DNA from: Diospyros lotus
Taxonomy: Eukaryota > Streptophyta > Magnoliopsida > Ericales > Ebenaceae
NCBI RefSeq assembly: GCF_014633365.1
Contig: NC_068344.1
Span: 16,073,669 to 16,137,668 of the forward strand
DNA length: 64,000 nucleotides
Direction of reading: 5' to 3'
Shown: in pieces, positions 46,190 through 59,590 of the stretch
Numbering within the stretch: position 1 is the stretch's first letter
Layout of the letters: each line of letters opens with the position of its first letter
Made by a program: the position numbers and the translations under genes
Notes under the pieces: generated by a model
Seen by the model: only the letters and a program-made list of their open reading frames with translations
Databases searched by the model: none
Told to the model about the DNA's origin: nothing

Positions 46190-47737
46190 CACAACAGTCT
46201 CAACTACAAGCCTACATAGTTGGCTTTTTCAAACAACCTCAACCAGAACCACTACCTTTTACAGGATCAAGTGTAACTTTTACAAGAGGCTTTTTACAAT
46301 TACGCTAAGCCATAACCACTACCTTTTAAAGGATCAGGTGTACCCTTTTACAAGTTCACAAGAAGTTGTGAAAAGATTTCTCAAGAGAAAAATATGAATG
46401 AAACAATAAGCACAAAGGCTTTTCTCTTGATAGAGAGTTACAAGATTTGGAATGAAGCACACTCTCTAAAAATTTTCACAGAAAGATTTTCAAGGAGAAA
46501 GCTCGTAAGTAGGAATAAAATAAAGGATGATTACTTGAAGCTCTAGAAGATGTGTATTGAACACATGAATACTTGGTGTAACTTGCTTTAAGAAGCTTCA
46601 TCTTCTATTTATAGATTTCCTACATTGAATGTTAGTTGACATAGCAGAATTCAAATTAAATATTCCATTTGTCTCACAACTGCCACTTTTTTTTCTCTAG
46701 TAACTTTAAAAAACATTTATTAATTCATTCAAGAAAGCTCATATTATCTTAAATGCATTAAATGATCTGAAAAGTTAAAACTGCCAAGCATTTAATACAT
46801 CTAATGGCTATATTTTTTCAAAAACAGATAACAATCACTAGACTGGGTTATAGAGATATTCGACTAATATAGCACTTCAATTGATTGGACAAATCAAGTA
46901 ATCGATTATATATAAGGTTTACTCGAGTATGACCAAGTCATTACTCGATTAACTCATAAGCCACTGAGACTATGCATAAATTACTTGATTACAGGGCCAC
47001 GCTTACTTGACTATTTCAAACATTTACTCGAGCACAAATATTTGATGCTCAATTAACTTTAAGGTCGGAGATTTAGCTAGAAACAACCCAATCTTTACTC
47101 TACTAACTTATGTTGATACCCGATTGACAGAATCACTTTAGTCGATTAACAACAAGCTTTACTCGATTGATTTTAAGAAAATTGAGAGATGTGTAAAGCA
47201 CTTGACTAACATATACAATTACTCAATTATTCAAGTGCACTAGTCGATTGGAACTTAGTCTTTACTCGATTTAATATATGCCCAAATTTCAATGTTATAG
47301 AGATACTCGATTAATCTCCAAAGCTTACTCGAGTGATGAAAGATAAATACTCCATTATAAAAGGTGCCATACTCTATTATAGCTTTTAAGAAATAGATTT
47401 TTTGCAACGCTTACTCGAGTAGGAACTTATGATAATCGAGTGAGTCACTTCAATACTCAATTATTTAGAAAACATACTAAGCAATACTCGATTTAGTTTT
47501 TAAATGCTTTTTATACTTAGTTGATTTTAAAAATATTTTCTCACAAGCTTTATACTCTTTGATCAATACAAAACCATGCTTGGCTATTTTGAAAGATATA
47601 CATATATATGAGCATGAAGTTCTCCAATTTAAGATAATTTATAAAATGTTTTAGAAATCATTAATAAACCAAATTTACTGAAAATATATTTTCCAAAAAT
47701 TATTTTCTGAATAAATCAAAATACAAATTTCTCAACA
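46190..47737 (-). mobile_element. A-family LTR A8, 3' end missing
   Basis: The right end atttctcaaca is the inverse of the A1 start (tgttgagata). The U3 (about 46850-47510) holds many actcgatta/tactcgag motifs, and a minus-strand TATA box (ctatttatagat) is at about 46607-46618. Phrases aaccactaccttttaaagga and aggatcaggtgtac match A7. The expected left end (tgaaagat...) is absent, so the LTR is truncated somewhere in 46.1-46.24 kb. Confidence 0.75.
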
Positions 47738-48532
47738 CATTGTTAGCAAGGGATGCATATAGTAGACATGTGGGTGGGTGTTGGTAGAACATCTGTTGAA
47801 TGTGACACCTACAACAAATCACACACTTTGAGAATTAATGATCTATTGCTAGCTCTTGATTGTGTATCTAGTCCTTTGACCAGAGGCAATATGTTTTCTT
47901 GTGCACTAGTGTCAGGGATTTATCGTTGAGCAGAACCATCTAGTGTAAGAGGTGGGGATGCTCTTTGTGTAGTCTCTACACAATAGTGTATGGAAACAGA
48001 TGTTTGCTGATGGGATCCATTTACCTCCATTATATAGGGTTGAACATCCTATGTGGTCCATGTTAGTGATAGTGATAGAAAATCCCCTGGCTAGGGTGAG
48101 CATGAGATTGGAAAGAGTTCCATTGTCAAATAGGATCTAACATGCTACCTCAATCACACCGTACTAGATTTGTCATTGCTATCAAGTCTTGTGAGCTTAA
48201 TCAGTTCATGGCTCTCACTCAGTCGGGATCTTAGTTAGTGGAATGATTATAGTGCACGATAATCAAGAAGCCTTAATAGGTTCATATGAAGTTAGACTTC
48301 TTTGCCATTAGGATTGTCCTGAGTCCTGGCTAGAGGATACTCAGGATCTTTTAGGGTGCTTTGGGGATTTGGAGAGATCCTCTTAGTAGGTTAATGGGAT
48401 CGGCCGACATCAAAGAGTTGATATATCTTGATTGCTACATGGTTCTAAACCTAGAAAGTCACATGTATACTAAGTAATGTATCAGATTAGTGATCCGTAG
48501 TTATTATTATGTTTCTCGTCACTGTGGGATAG
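47738..48532 (+). mobile_element. F-family LTR F3, segment 1 (5' truncated)
   Basis: Matches the F2 sequence in inverse orientation (gtgggtgggtgtt, ggttgaacat, gagtcctggctagagg, cctagaaagtcacatg). The first several hundred bases of the LTR are missing to the left of A8. Interrupted by solo LTR I. Confidence 0.72.
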
Positions 48533-48537
48533 TAATG

Positions 48538-50487
48538 TGAAAGTAAAGCAAGATCGCTACGGGCATGCAGCGTAGTTCAAAACTTTTGAACATTACCCCG
48601 ATCCCGGCGATTGGATCAACGTCGACATCAAATCATTCACATACAAATAAAATAAATCTAACCTTTAGATTTTTTAGTCGTTCACGGATTCGAGCCGTCC
48701 AAGCGTCCGGCCTTTAACTCATGATACGTGGCACGTGTCCGTTGGCAAGGAGAGCAGAATAGGAGTGTTAGCTCTTTCTCCTTTTAGCAGCTTGTATATG
48801 GACGGAAAAGAACGCCCACGTTTCAAATCGATGCCAAAAAGAAAAGGGGGAAGAGTGAACGGTAATACGTTTTTCAACTCTTGAAAAATTATACCAAAAA
48901 CTCTCTAGTTTGGTTAACCCATAAAGGGGTATTTATAAGGAGCTCTAGGGTTTCTTAAACCCTAATGGACATGGGCCGACCCATTTAATTTAGTCCAATT
49001 AGGAACTTAATTAAATGGTTTTATTCTAATCCAATTAGAAATATAATTAAATGGCCCAAATCTTATTATGGTTTAAATATAATATTCAGCCCAAATCCAA
49101 TTTAGACTAAATATAATATTTAATATTTAACCCAAATCTAATTTAACCCAAATATAATATTTAAAATTTGGCTCAAATCTAATTTAGTCCAAATATAATA
49201 TTTAATATTGGCCCAAATCTAATTTAGTCCAAATATAATATTTAATATTTGATCCAAATCCAATTAACTTAAGCGCAAATATATTTTATTTCCTATTTGC
49301 TACTCTAACAAATAGAAAATTATTAAATTAGAAACTCCGTCCTAATTTAATCAATTGTCATTTTAGGAAACTCTTTCCATTATGACGACCCCTCATCATA
49401 TCGATATCATTACGTCTTTTTATTTTTTTTCCGTGAGAACCTATGATGGCATAACTTCTTGCCGAAGTGTCCCATTTAACCATACGTTCGCTCTCCTGGT
49501 TTAAGCCAGGGACTTTGCCTATTGCGTATAACTATTAGGCTTTCGAATATGTTGGAATTGTGTCGGTACGAACACATAAGACAAGATTGGCCTCTAGCAA
49601 GGCGTCATGCCTACCCAATTATTCAAAATGATTCATAATCCGTAAATAACCTTTCACGAGCATGGTTACCGTGTAATACGATCCTCTTATCAATGTATCT
49701 TATGTGATCTCAAGTCTGGCAATGTGTTGCTTGATTATGTTCACATGAGTTTTTCTTAGGTCATCTAGATATCTTCACTTAATAGAAAGTGAATCAATAA
49801 CTCTTTATTGATCTCTTTCACCATAGCCATGGATTTAAAGTGAATATCCACCGAAGGCGCCTTAGATACATCATCCTCTATCAAGGGATAGACGAGTCCC
49901 ATCTTGGTTATACACCCATCTCCATAAGCCTCACGATATGCCCAACGATCGCCCATCGAAACGATATCAAAGCATATCAGTTTTCTTATGAGATGACTGT
50001 GACAACCTCAGGTCCAAGGATTAGTTACACCCATATCGTATGAGAATTCCATCAACATATAACCAAAATGGATTCTCATGGCGAGTCATGTTCAGTGACA
50101 CGTTCTCCAACATTGGTCACCTATGTACTTGTCTAGGCATCCCCATACTTATGGGTGTGAGACCCCTATTGCTATCACATAGCAAAAACATAGCACGTAC
50201 AAGTCTTGTCGCAATTGTCAATGTCCATTCTTGACATTGCTACAACTTGAGACGTTTAATGATGTCTAGAAACTGTGATGCGTCATCTCACATCTTTATA
50301 GATTAATCACAATATACATCATATGGACTTCTATCTAGTTTCATCCGGTCATTACAATAATAACAAGAAACTAATATAATGACTTCTTTGTGAGATTGAA
50401 TAACTCCTTATTCAATAATAAATATGATTGCAATTGTCAGTGTACAACATGCCTAATCCGATTGGGTCTAGAGCACCTACACTAACA
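48538..50487 (-). mobile_element. Solo LTR I
   Basis: Left end tgaaagtaaagcaag and right end cctacactaaca with a perfect 5-bp TSD taatg (48533-48537 and 50488-50492). Read on the minus strand it begins tgttagtgtaggtgc. A minus-strand TATA box (gtatttataagg) is at about 48930-48941, and an aaaccctaa telo-box-like motif at about 48957-48965. A tandem repeat of about 43 bp (ccaaatataatatttaatat) lies at 49070-49265. No coding sequence. Confidence 0.9.
49070..49265. repeat. Tandem repeat in I, about 43-bp unit, 4-5 copies
   Basis: The phrase cccaaatctaatttagtcc followed by aaatataatatttaat recurs with slight variation. Confidence 0.85.
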
Positions 50488-51360
50488 TAATGTTGGTTGT
50501 TATTATGTATGGGACACATGGATCTATGGATATGGGAGACTGCTATTGAATAGTGGGGCACACTGTCAAGAGTTAACAAGGGCCTTAGTTACATTGTTAG
50601 ATAGTGCAAAGGCTATTAAGTGTTAATAGCGGGGCCGAGATGCGAAATATGAGAAGTAGGCAGAGTTGAGAGCTTCTATCAATTGAACCCTTTAGGTCGG
50701 TCGACTGGACTTTGAACCTTTCGATTCTGAATAGCTTCATTCGATCGAATCCTCTAATTCAATCAACTAGAATTTCCCCATTTTCTTGTGTCAAATCATT
50801 TAATGCTGTAACAGTGTGCATGATTGAGGGGTATAGGAAAGGAAGAGGCTTGGACAACAAGTAAATTTAGAGCAGATTAAGGAGGGATTTTTGGATTAAG
50901 GAGGCAACCCTATGCGTTTCTCCCGTTTAGATGCAATTGTGGGATAGCCAAGGTGTATCCGAGAAGAAACTACAGTAGAGCTTTGGGTTATCTCCATTAA
51001 CAGGATCCTAGCATGGCTCCGTTAGAGGGTTTCGAAAGCACCTCAACCGTGGACCAACTAGGTCCTCCACATGTGAAAAGGAAGGGTGGTCACTTGATGT
51101 TGTAGCTGGTTTGAGGTAGCTTATTGGATAGGAAGGAGGATCACCATTTGGTTAACTGGCACCGACATTCACCTATAGGTATATTGATAAAACCCCCTAT
51201 GGCATGGTTTTGTTTGTTTATTCATATGGTTGATACATACCGAGTCCTACAAGGTTATTTTCAGTCCACTGCTTTAAAGTTTTACACTTCCGCTGTGCCA
51301 CTTTTCTTTGTTGAAAAAATGCTTTTATGTAAAACCCTTGCATTGATCCACCATTAGTTG
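50488..51360 (+). mobile_element. F-family LTR F3, segment 2
   Basis: Continues F3 after I. It contains agttaacaagggcc, gttaatagcgg, a patch ggtcggtcgactggac to cattcgatcgaatcc (50693-50750), and ends near acccttgcattgatccacc, the inverse of the F0 and F2 left ends. The right boundary is approximate and no TSD was found. Confidence 0.7.
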
Positions 51361-51642
51361 GTGTTTATGGTGCATCAAAGAACCCTAATTTCACTTCAAG
51401 TAGTCAATTTGATGAATTTGTGCACTTCCAAGGGCTCTTCAACAACTGCAAGCAATTAGAGAAATGCTCATTCCAATTTAGCTAAAGATGTCCTTTTGGG
51501 TAGGTACATTGGCACTTTCTTTTTAGAGTCAATCAATTTCCCTTACCTAAGTGTTTTTCAAGACTTTGGATGGTAGAATTTCCTCACGCTTCGTCAATTA
51601 ACATACATAGATGTAGTTAGAGTCTTTTACTCCAATGCTAGT
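51361..51642. other. Unassigned DNA
   Basis: No gene or element recognised between the end of F3 and A6. It is too short and unlike the repeats around it to classify. Confidence 0.4.
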
Positions 51643-51941
51643 TGTTAGAATGAATATACACCCACGAGATGGGTGAATTGTGTGTTTTCAAAACTTTTTT
51701 TATTTTTGAAATTTATACATGAACACTAATATTGAAGGAACTTTATAGCCAAACTAGAACAGATGATGAGAATAATGAATAGAAATGATAAATTTTCTAT
51801 GATTTAAAATTTCATATTTCATGAGAAAAAATTTTATATTTGAAATATAAAAATGAAGCTTATGTTTTGATATAAAGATATGCAGCAGATGTAAATCAAA
51901 TACAAGAGAAGCAAGAAGCAAACATGAGACGCAACATTTAT
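51643..51941 (-). mobile_element. A-family LTR A6, left segment
   Basis: Starts tgttagaatgaatat followed by gagatgggtgaattgtgtg, the A-type 3' LTR end on the minus strand. It is cut at 51941 by B2 and resumes at 58359 (cggttcagc-like block and ccattaaggattt) up to 58427. Confidence 0.72.
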
Positions 51942-52619
51942 TATAACACCCCAAACTTTCCTCAATTTTTATTTACAACATCGGTAGCAAATTAGCTAGA
52001 AATACACATTTCAGGAGCTATCTCATACACAACAAAGCATCAGACAATCCAATCTCACCAATCACAACGTCTAGCTCCCTACTTACAACTCACTCCCAGA
52101 GATCTTCTAGGTCAGGATTACCCTGTACACGTAGCCACCTAAGACCGACACGTCGCAAGCCCATCCTCGACATCGACTCTCACACCTGGAATGATGTTAA
52201 AAATAAAGTGAGCGACAAGGCTTAACAAGTATATCAAGAATAAAGGACACAGTAGGAAATTGAGGCAAGACAGAGTTACATAACCCATTGCATGAGAAAT
52301 AACGATGTTATGGCTTACAACACCCTAAGCTCATGTTACACTTTGCACTAACATGCATCCATGTACATTACGTACAACCATGCCCTACTAATACCACATT
52401 AAGCCCTATGTCATGTCTAAAAACACATCGTTCATACTGTTATGCTTTGTCATATTTGGCACCCATGCTATGATATAAGCCTTAACTAATGCGTAGATGC
52501 TCACATCACATGCCAAATGTATCTATATAAGGATACCACGACATAATCATTTAGTCACACATCACACATTATTGTGTATTCCGCATGCTAAATTCATATA
52601 TATATACCATGACAATGTT

Positions 52620-52860
52620 GTGGATCGTCATCCACCGTTATCCTAACTTTACCTAGGTGAGACTAACGAGCCCTAGCTCCCCCGGTTATCCACCGAGTAT
52701 TCCTCATCCTAGCTTCTACCCAAGTGAGTTTGACAAGCCATAGCTCCCTCGGTTATCCACCAAGTATACAAAAAGTGGATATCCCCATCTTGCAAGTCTG
52801 GCAAGTCGTGGCTCCCTCGATCATCCATCGAGTCTATAGAAAGTTGGATATCCCCGTCTC
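52620..52860. repeat. Imperfect repeat in B2 (ctccctcggttatccacc)
   Basis: Three to four imperfect units contain agccctagctccc, cggttatccaccgagtat and gtggatatcccc. Confidence 0.75.
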
Positions 52861-53242
52861 GCAGTCATGCTTCTAAGAAAAATAATAGGTGCACTAACAC
52901 AAGTATCAATATTTCATCCACATGCAACAGATATACAATCGCATCATGATGATTTGACTAAACACGCTTCCTGTTCACATTGCTTATTATGTTGTATACC
53001 CCATGTCATGGCTTTCTTCATCTATGACACACGCTTATGTTCGTGGATTGCAAGTGGCCCTCAAGCTTACGCATGTCAGTATGTTCAACAATATCACGCA
53101 CAAATTAATACCCATAGCCCTTATCAACCATATGTTGCCCTCGTTGGCATGGCAACCACGCTTACCCTACCTAGACATCATCGGCACAGCGATAGCAGAG
53201 CTCTCGCTCAGAGGCCAAGAGAACAATTACTGTCATGTAAAA

Positions 53243-56200
53243 TGTAACACCTCGCCTTACCCAAGCGCGTTACTATAAGGGAATTTTCGAGAATATTTTT
53301 TTTTTCCAAGTTCATCACACACGGTGTATCAAGAATAATCTTCACATGCTTCAACATGCCCGACACATACACGATTCAACAAACAATCTTCACATGCACA
53401 CACAGGCCGACACCCACGGTGATTCCAAGAATAATCTTCACATGCACATAAGATCCCAAAAATCCTAATCTTACCCGTTTAACTAACAAGATCAATAGTC
53501 TTAAACTAAACGAGTCATAATATTACGTAGCGGATATAATAACATCAAAATACCGTAGCCTACCACGAGGTTCAAACATAGTGTTTCCACACCAAACAAG
53601 TATTACAACGTTACAAAATAATGACAACACTATAACGCGATCGTTCATACATATCAAAATTGTTAGACGAGGTGCTATGGCACACACCAAGGGTGAATTG
53701 GCTATTTTAAAAACTTGATAGAAAATCTTGAAATCTTTTTCAAAACAAATAAGAAGCACAAGAGAAGAACACAAAGGATTTATAGTGGTTCGGCTTTACC
53801 CAAGCCTAATCCACTACCTTAGTTCTTCACTAAGAATTTTTTAAACCATCCACTAAAAACCCCCTACTTAAACCAAGTAGGTCCTCTAGTCCGAGACTAG
53901 GAATTACAAAACCTCCCACTCAAATAGGCCCTCTAGCTACACAAGCTAGGAATTTCAACCCCTTGCCTCAAACAGCAAGTCCTCTAGCATAATAAGCTAG
54001 GAAAATAAAAATGATACAAATCAAAGAGAGAAGCTAAGAGTTAACACTCTTAGTTACAAGTTCTCTCACAATGAAAACAAGGCTTAACAATAAATTTACA
54101 ATGATAGAACAACGAAGCCTTGGAGAGAAAAATATAACAACAAAAGCACAAACACTGTAAGCTCGAATAAAATGATTTGTAATATTTAGATCATCTCATT
54201 TCTGTCCATTAGCCTTCTCTTGATCATCCTTGATGTGTATATATAGGCTTCCCAAAAGATTGAAGAGAAATGTAACCGTTTGTGACCGTTGGAATTTGAA
54301 AAACTAGCCATTGGAAGCTTTTTGCAAAAGAGATAGTCAACAGAACACAAACACATAGTCGACTATTCTCCTTATAAAACCTGAACATATAAATGATAAC
54401 ATGAAAAAGAATATTTGAATCATAAAATTCTTTAACATTGAACTCTCTTAACTTTATTTCATCATCAAAATACTATTGTTTTTCATCATCAAAATTATAT
54501 CAAATGCAAAACATCAAAAATAAGCGCTACTACCTCAAAATGATACAATAGCTATCACACTAAACATCGTCGGCCCTCAACTGGCCACGTCATTGCCTGC
54601 GCAGTAGTCCTTGGCTGGAACGTTGAATGTTCTAGGGGCATAACCCAAATTAGATGATAAAACATCTAAGTGATGGCATGATACAGTTTACTGAATGCAT
54701 GAATAACACACGAGCATGCATATACAGACAACGACAAACTGCAACATGTCTAACTTTGAGAAATTGCCTTGGCATACTCAACCTCTTGTGAAAAATCCAT
54801 TCCACACATCGTTGGGATTGACCTTGTTGCGACATACTTAATCCCCGAGTGCCCATCCACATCACCTAAACACTGGGATTAATCTCACCCCATTCTCAAG
54901 CAGACCCCATCCCGTCCCCCACGAACATAACAACGACACAAAATCAACACCACGATGATATGACAACCACATGCCATGCACCGACTCTTTCATAAGTAAA
55001 AACAGTTGATGCAATATACCAAATTTCAATATGCATACGATGCCACAAGTACTTAAGTAAAACGCCTAAATGCCACATCCCAAGTTCTAGAGGGTATAAT
55101 CGCTCGCTGGAACTGGTATAAGAACATGTAACCTAAACTCGAGAGGGTAGAACCGCTCACCTGAACCCACTACACACACACCAAACCATTTTCAAGACAA
55201 AGGGTAAAACTGGAATTGAACCACATATCTTATCTCAAAAAAAGATGATTTTTTGCCTCGTAAAGCGTGTTGACCTAAAAAATGGTGCAAACCTTTCTTT
55301 CAACAGTCAAACTATCTCTTGTTTACCTTCATGTCCTTAGAAATCAATATTTCTATTTTCCCCATAATTTCCTCAAATTTTCCTATTTTTGCCTATTTTC
55401 CATAACCTTTCTTTTCTTGGAAAATTCATAAAAAAATACCTAACACCCAATTTCACCAAATATTTTTGCACAAATATTCCTAAAATATTTTTCTAAAAAT
55501 TACAAAATTAATTTCAAATTAAACCTGTACCTCACACGGTGGGCGAGTGCCCTACGAGTGTAGTCCACGCGTGCACACGCGAGGGCTGTCTTCTCCGGTT
55601 GTCTTCTCCGACAACAGCCAGCTGCGATGATCTCCAATGGCCAAACTAATTTCACCACCTTGAAGCTCTTCTTGAGGCGATCCTAGGGGTGTCTTTAAAT
55701 GTCGAAAAAAGTCACCAAAAAAGCCCTTAAAGGCTGGTTGCAGGTGCGGCTTTAGCGAGGCCCGACTTTCTGGCCAAGTCACTGAAACCTTGCTAACTCT
55801 ACACCAGTTCTCCCAAAATTTATAGAATTGCTCTCCACAACCCAAGGAATAAAAGCCCTTTAACCTTACTGCTCGATTCAAGCTAATGCAGCCAATTTCT
55901 TTGATTTTTGTTTTGAAACCCTTAGCCCTCTACCCCCTTTTATACCCGTCTTCTCGACCGAAAATCACCAAATCTTGGTTGTTCTTAACCCTTAAGCAGT
56001 AAATCTAACCTTTAAATCAATCGAATAGCCCTAAATCATGAGAAAAATCCTTCAAAAATCTCTACCAAACCCTCAGTCACTTCCGCCATTAATTCCGATC
56101 ACACTATCGTCGTGCTCGGCCAATGGCCACTCCCACTCGCTTCATCATCACCTAGAGGCTATTCTGAAGCCTCCAAGAGAGCTTCTCGATGGCCAAGAGC

Positions 56201-56663
56201 GGTTGGCCAACGGCCACAGGGTGACCAGTCGGTTTCCCACTACTTTTTCAAATTTTACACTTTTGCCCCCAATTAATTTTCAACTTCATTTTGCCCATTT
56301 TCCTTAATACCCCTAGACTTACTAACAATTCCACTATGGCCTATAAGTTCCAAACTATTAATTTAATTCAAGAATTTTCGGAAGCTACATCATTTCGACC
56401 TCCCTTAGGCAGTTTACATTTCTTGCACTTTGGCCCAGATTCCCCTAATCGTGTATTTTTTTGCCCCAAACCTTCGTGAATCTCTTGGTTTTTACAAATC
56501 CTTCTTATTTGGGCAACTTTAACTTCCTTGACTTGCTTTGACATGGACACTCGCCTTTTCATTCATGTTTTGGGTATTACACGTTGGCCCAAAACTATGA
56601 TAAATTTCATTTTGACCCTACAATTTCCAAATATACCTTTGATATTAAATACTGGGTATTACA
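53243..56663 (-). mobile_element. Solo LTR C2, carrying A5
   Basis: Starts tgtaacacctcgcc and ends actgggtattaca, with a perfect TSD taaaa (53238-53242 and 56664-56668). It resembles C1 at the start (tttcgagaatatttttttt). A minus-strand TATA box (cccttttatacc) is at 55936-55947. Without A5 it is about 2.56 kb. No coding sequence; apparent frames around 55.5-56.5 kb have no domain. Confidence 0.9.
53661..54516 (-). mobile_element. Solo LTR A5 (short form)
   Basis: Starts tgttagacgaggtgc and ends gcaaaacatca with a perfect TSD aaaat (53656-53660 and 54517-54521). It has the A-type blocks (agtggttcggctttaccc, ctaatccactaccttag, caagctagg, tagttacaagttctctc) and a minus-strand TATA box (gtgtatatatagg, about 54235-54247). 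At 856 bp it is the shortest of its group. Confidence 0.92.
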
Positions 56664-58358
56664 TAAAAATAACTTACTTAATACACTTACAAGCACATAA
56701 ATATCATGTCATTCATGTACACATGATTCCACATACATTATGCAACCGCCCATACCATATGACACACACAGTTGATGTTATACACCATTGAACCAATTTT
56801 TTGAGTGATACCGACACACTTATGGCTTTAGGCTCCAACCCAATACACATAGGTTAACACGTTAATATTTCATGCAAAATTGAGGCTAGGTTATGAACCC
56901 TTATATAGCGTGACTCTGTGTACCACTCCATCGTCATGATTAAGGACAATGCCCTTCACTGATCCCATTATTAACTGGTCTAGAAGATTCGATATTAATA
57001 ATGATTAAATGGAGGCTGGTCAGTTGACCACCGCCACCATGTAAGACAGTCATGTGGACACACCAATGTTTCCCTAACCACACCGAGTCTCCTTGAATCT
57101 CTAAAAACCTAGCTCCACATCGGTTCGACATCATTCCCAAGGAAGTAGGGTGATACAAAGTCCCATAATGGTTAGAAGTAAATATCTCAAGAAATCCTTT
57201 ATTTAACTTAACCCACCACCACCAGACTCACCAACAACTCACAGGTTATAAAGTGGTTACCACACGCATTCACAAAGTTAATACTCTGAGCTGAATTAGA
57301 GTAGGAAGGGAGCGGATTACACAAAATGTCGGGGTCTTGCATAAGAATTGAAGAGCAAGCCAAGAGGGTTTAGAACTTGCCTTTAAATAGCTAATTCTTG
57401 TCTTTCTCGTACTCCCACTGCAAAGTATTAGGTTTATAGAAAATAATGAGACCATGGCCCTAAATAATTAATTCCCATCATGTAAAACTTATAATTTAAC
57501 CTTACAGAATTTAATGCATCCATTTCCTACTTACCTGATCTCCGTAAACTCTAATTACACCAAATTTTCCACAACTTTCCTGATTTCTCCCCCTTATTCA
57601 TGCTACTGATCGAGCCTTCACCTTCCTCAATTTTCCTTCTCTTTTTCCCCCTCTATTTGCTGCCCGAACACTACTTGAATTAAGGGTTTAAAGGCAAAAG
57701 AATGAGCTGATGTGTGTGAGCTGCATGGCAGCTTGTGGCTACCCATCGCCTTCCCGAAACGATGTCGTTTCAGGGATGGCCTTGTTGAAAAAATCTAGGA
57801 TTTTTCCCAGCCTCGCACGCACCTACCCTTGTTCAAACCCACGACCAGTCTCTCCTTCATGAGCGCATGTGCCATCTCGCCTAGCTGCTTCCTCAACATA
57901 TACATGCACCTAATTAATTTTAAAGAAACTCCACCATAATTTCTGGAAATTACACCTAAACCCCACAACTTCCAAAAATTAACACACACACACACCCCAT
58001 GACTTAATTAATACCACTTGTACCCTAAAAATTCCACAAGCTACCAGCTACACCCTTTTCCTTAAATATGGTAAGTTCATAAATAAATACCACATATTTA
58101 CAATTCCATAAATACCCCCCAAGTAAAATAATTTATCACCTTAATTGTCCAATTCACTACTAGGCATTGCATTTCACAAAATTACCAATTGACGTACCAT
58201 GTCATCATTTTCCAGTAAACCCACTGGCCCTAAAAATCATCTCGATGGGCTACCAAAAACCCCTCAATTAAATTTCTTAAAATCATAAATCCCCAATAAA
58301 TTATTTTTGATACTCAAAATTATATATTATTATTTTCTCAAAATATTAGGATGTTACA

Positions 58359-58427
58359 TTTATATTGGTTCAGCTAACAAGGCTTACATCAACTACCTTG
58401 ACCTCCCCATTAAGGATTTAAACACTC
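58359..58427 (-). mobile_element. A-family LTR A6, right segment
   Basis: Sixty-nine bases matching the A-type block tggttcagctaacaaggct / ccattaaggatttaaa, left between B2 and A7. The continuation of A6 is to the right of the window. Confidence 0.65.
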
Positions 58428-59123
58428 TGAAAGATTACCCAATGGGGGGTGAATTGGGTGTTTTGACTATTTTTAAGAAACGATAAAAATATTTTAAGAA
58501 ATATGATGCAGTAAAGTTATTTGAAGAAAAAAAGTTCTTCATCTATAAACAGATGCAGCAGCGGATTAAACTATAGTGTGAATGAGTATGCAGCATACAG
58601 AATCTTTTGTAAAAGTGATTTAAGAAAACTTTAAGCATTTGATAAGTTTATATATGAGAATCTTAATATAAAGAAGTATGCATTTAAGAAAGAATATAAG
58701 AAACATTTTGAAAAGATAGAAATCAGTTTGAAGTATATGAAATAAACATATACAATGAGAAATGACTATGCAGTTTAAAAATCTCAAATAGGTTTTTATA
58801 TGCAGTGAAACTTATGCTTAAAAAAAAAAATTGTGAAATTTATTCAAAACTAAAATAGAAATGTTTTATGAAAATTGAATGAAAGATATATATATATATA
58901 TATTTGGTATAAAGAATTATATTTAGAATGAGGAGTTTATAAAATAGTTATGAAAATGCAAATGTATATGACTTTTAAGATGATTCGAACCAAGAAAACG
59001 TTTTAATGACAGTTAAAAGAACAATGTAATAAGTTGTATTTATGTATGATAAGCAGATGCATAGAAGATAAAGAGTAATGCAGTTAAAACGTAAACAATA
59101 AGAAGAAGACAACATGAACACAA

Positions 59124-59255
59124 CACATTTAGAGTGGTTTGACCAACATACCTAATCAACTACCTTAGGTCCTCACTAAGGATTTAAAGCACATTTAGAG
59201 TGGTTTGACCAACATGCCTAATCAACTACCTTAGGTCCTCACTAAGGATTTAAAG
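59124..59255. repeat. Direct duplication, 66-bp unit, 2 copies
   Basis: Units starting cacatttagagtggtt at 59124 and 59190 differ at about one base (catacc/catgcc). Confidence 0.9.
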
Positions 59256-59391
59256 TATTCACTAAGGATAGTAGTTTTTACAAGTTCAACTATAACCTCC
59301 ACTTTTAACGGGCTAAGTAGAAAACTTCGCTTTTACAGAATAAGTAGTAACCTCCACTTTTATAGGGTAAGTAAGAACTCTTATATGAGGC

Positions 59392-59590
59392 TTTTTCATT
59401 CTAGGCTAAGCCACAACCACTACCTTTTAAAGGATAAGGTATAACCTATAACATGATCCTTTTTCATTCTAGGCTAAGCCACAACCATTACCTTTTAAAG
59501 GATAAGGTATAACTTATAACATGATCCTTTTTCATTCTAGACTAAGCCACAACCACTACCTTTTTCTAGGCATAACCTTTACAAGTTCAC
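59392..59590. repeat. Tandem repeat, 68-bp unit, about 3 copies
   Basis: Units starting tttttcattctaggctaag at 59392, 59460 and 59528; the third is shortened. A related pair is present in A8 near 46.2-46.35 kb. Confidence 0.88.

Larger units (their letters stand above)
51942..58358 (-). mobile_element. Solo LTR B2, carrying C2
   Basis: Starts tataacacccc (expected tgtaac) and ends ggatgttaca, with a perfect TSD tttat (51937-51941 and 58359-58363). It is homologous to B1 at both ends (tcaatttttrktttacaaca; tgctgcc...; cctttaaatagctaatt at the TATA position, 57380-57397). Without C2 it is about 3.0 kb. It shares the cctggaatgatgt box with B1 and D, although the adjoining hairpin is degraded here (52210-52225). 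A tandem repeat of about 70-90 bp (tagctccctcggttatccacc) lies at 52620-52860. Confidence 0.88.

Noticed and set aside
55552..56307. Host gene suggested by two 89-109 codon frames
   Set aside because: They lie within solo LTR C2 around its TATA box, on opposite strands, with no protein domain.
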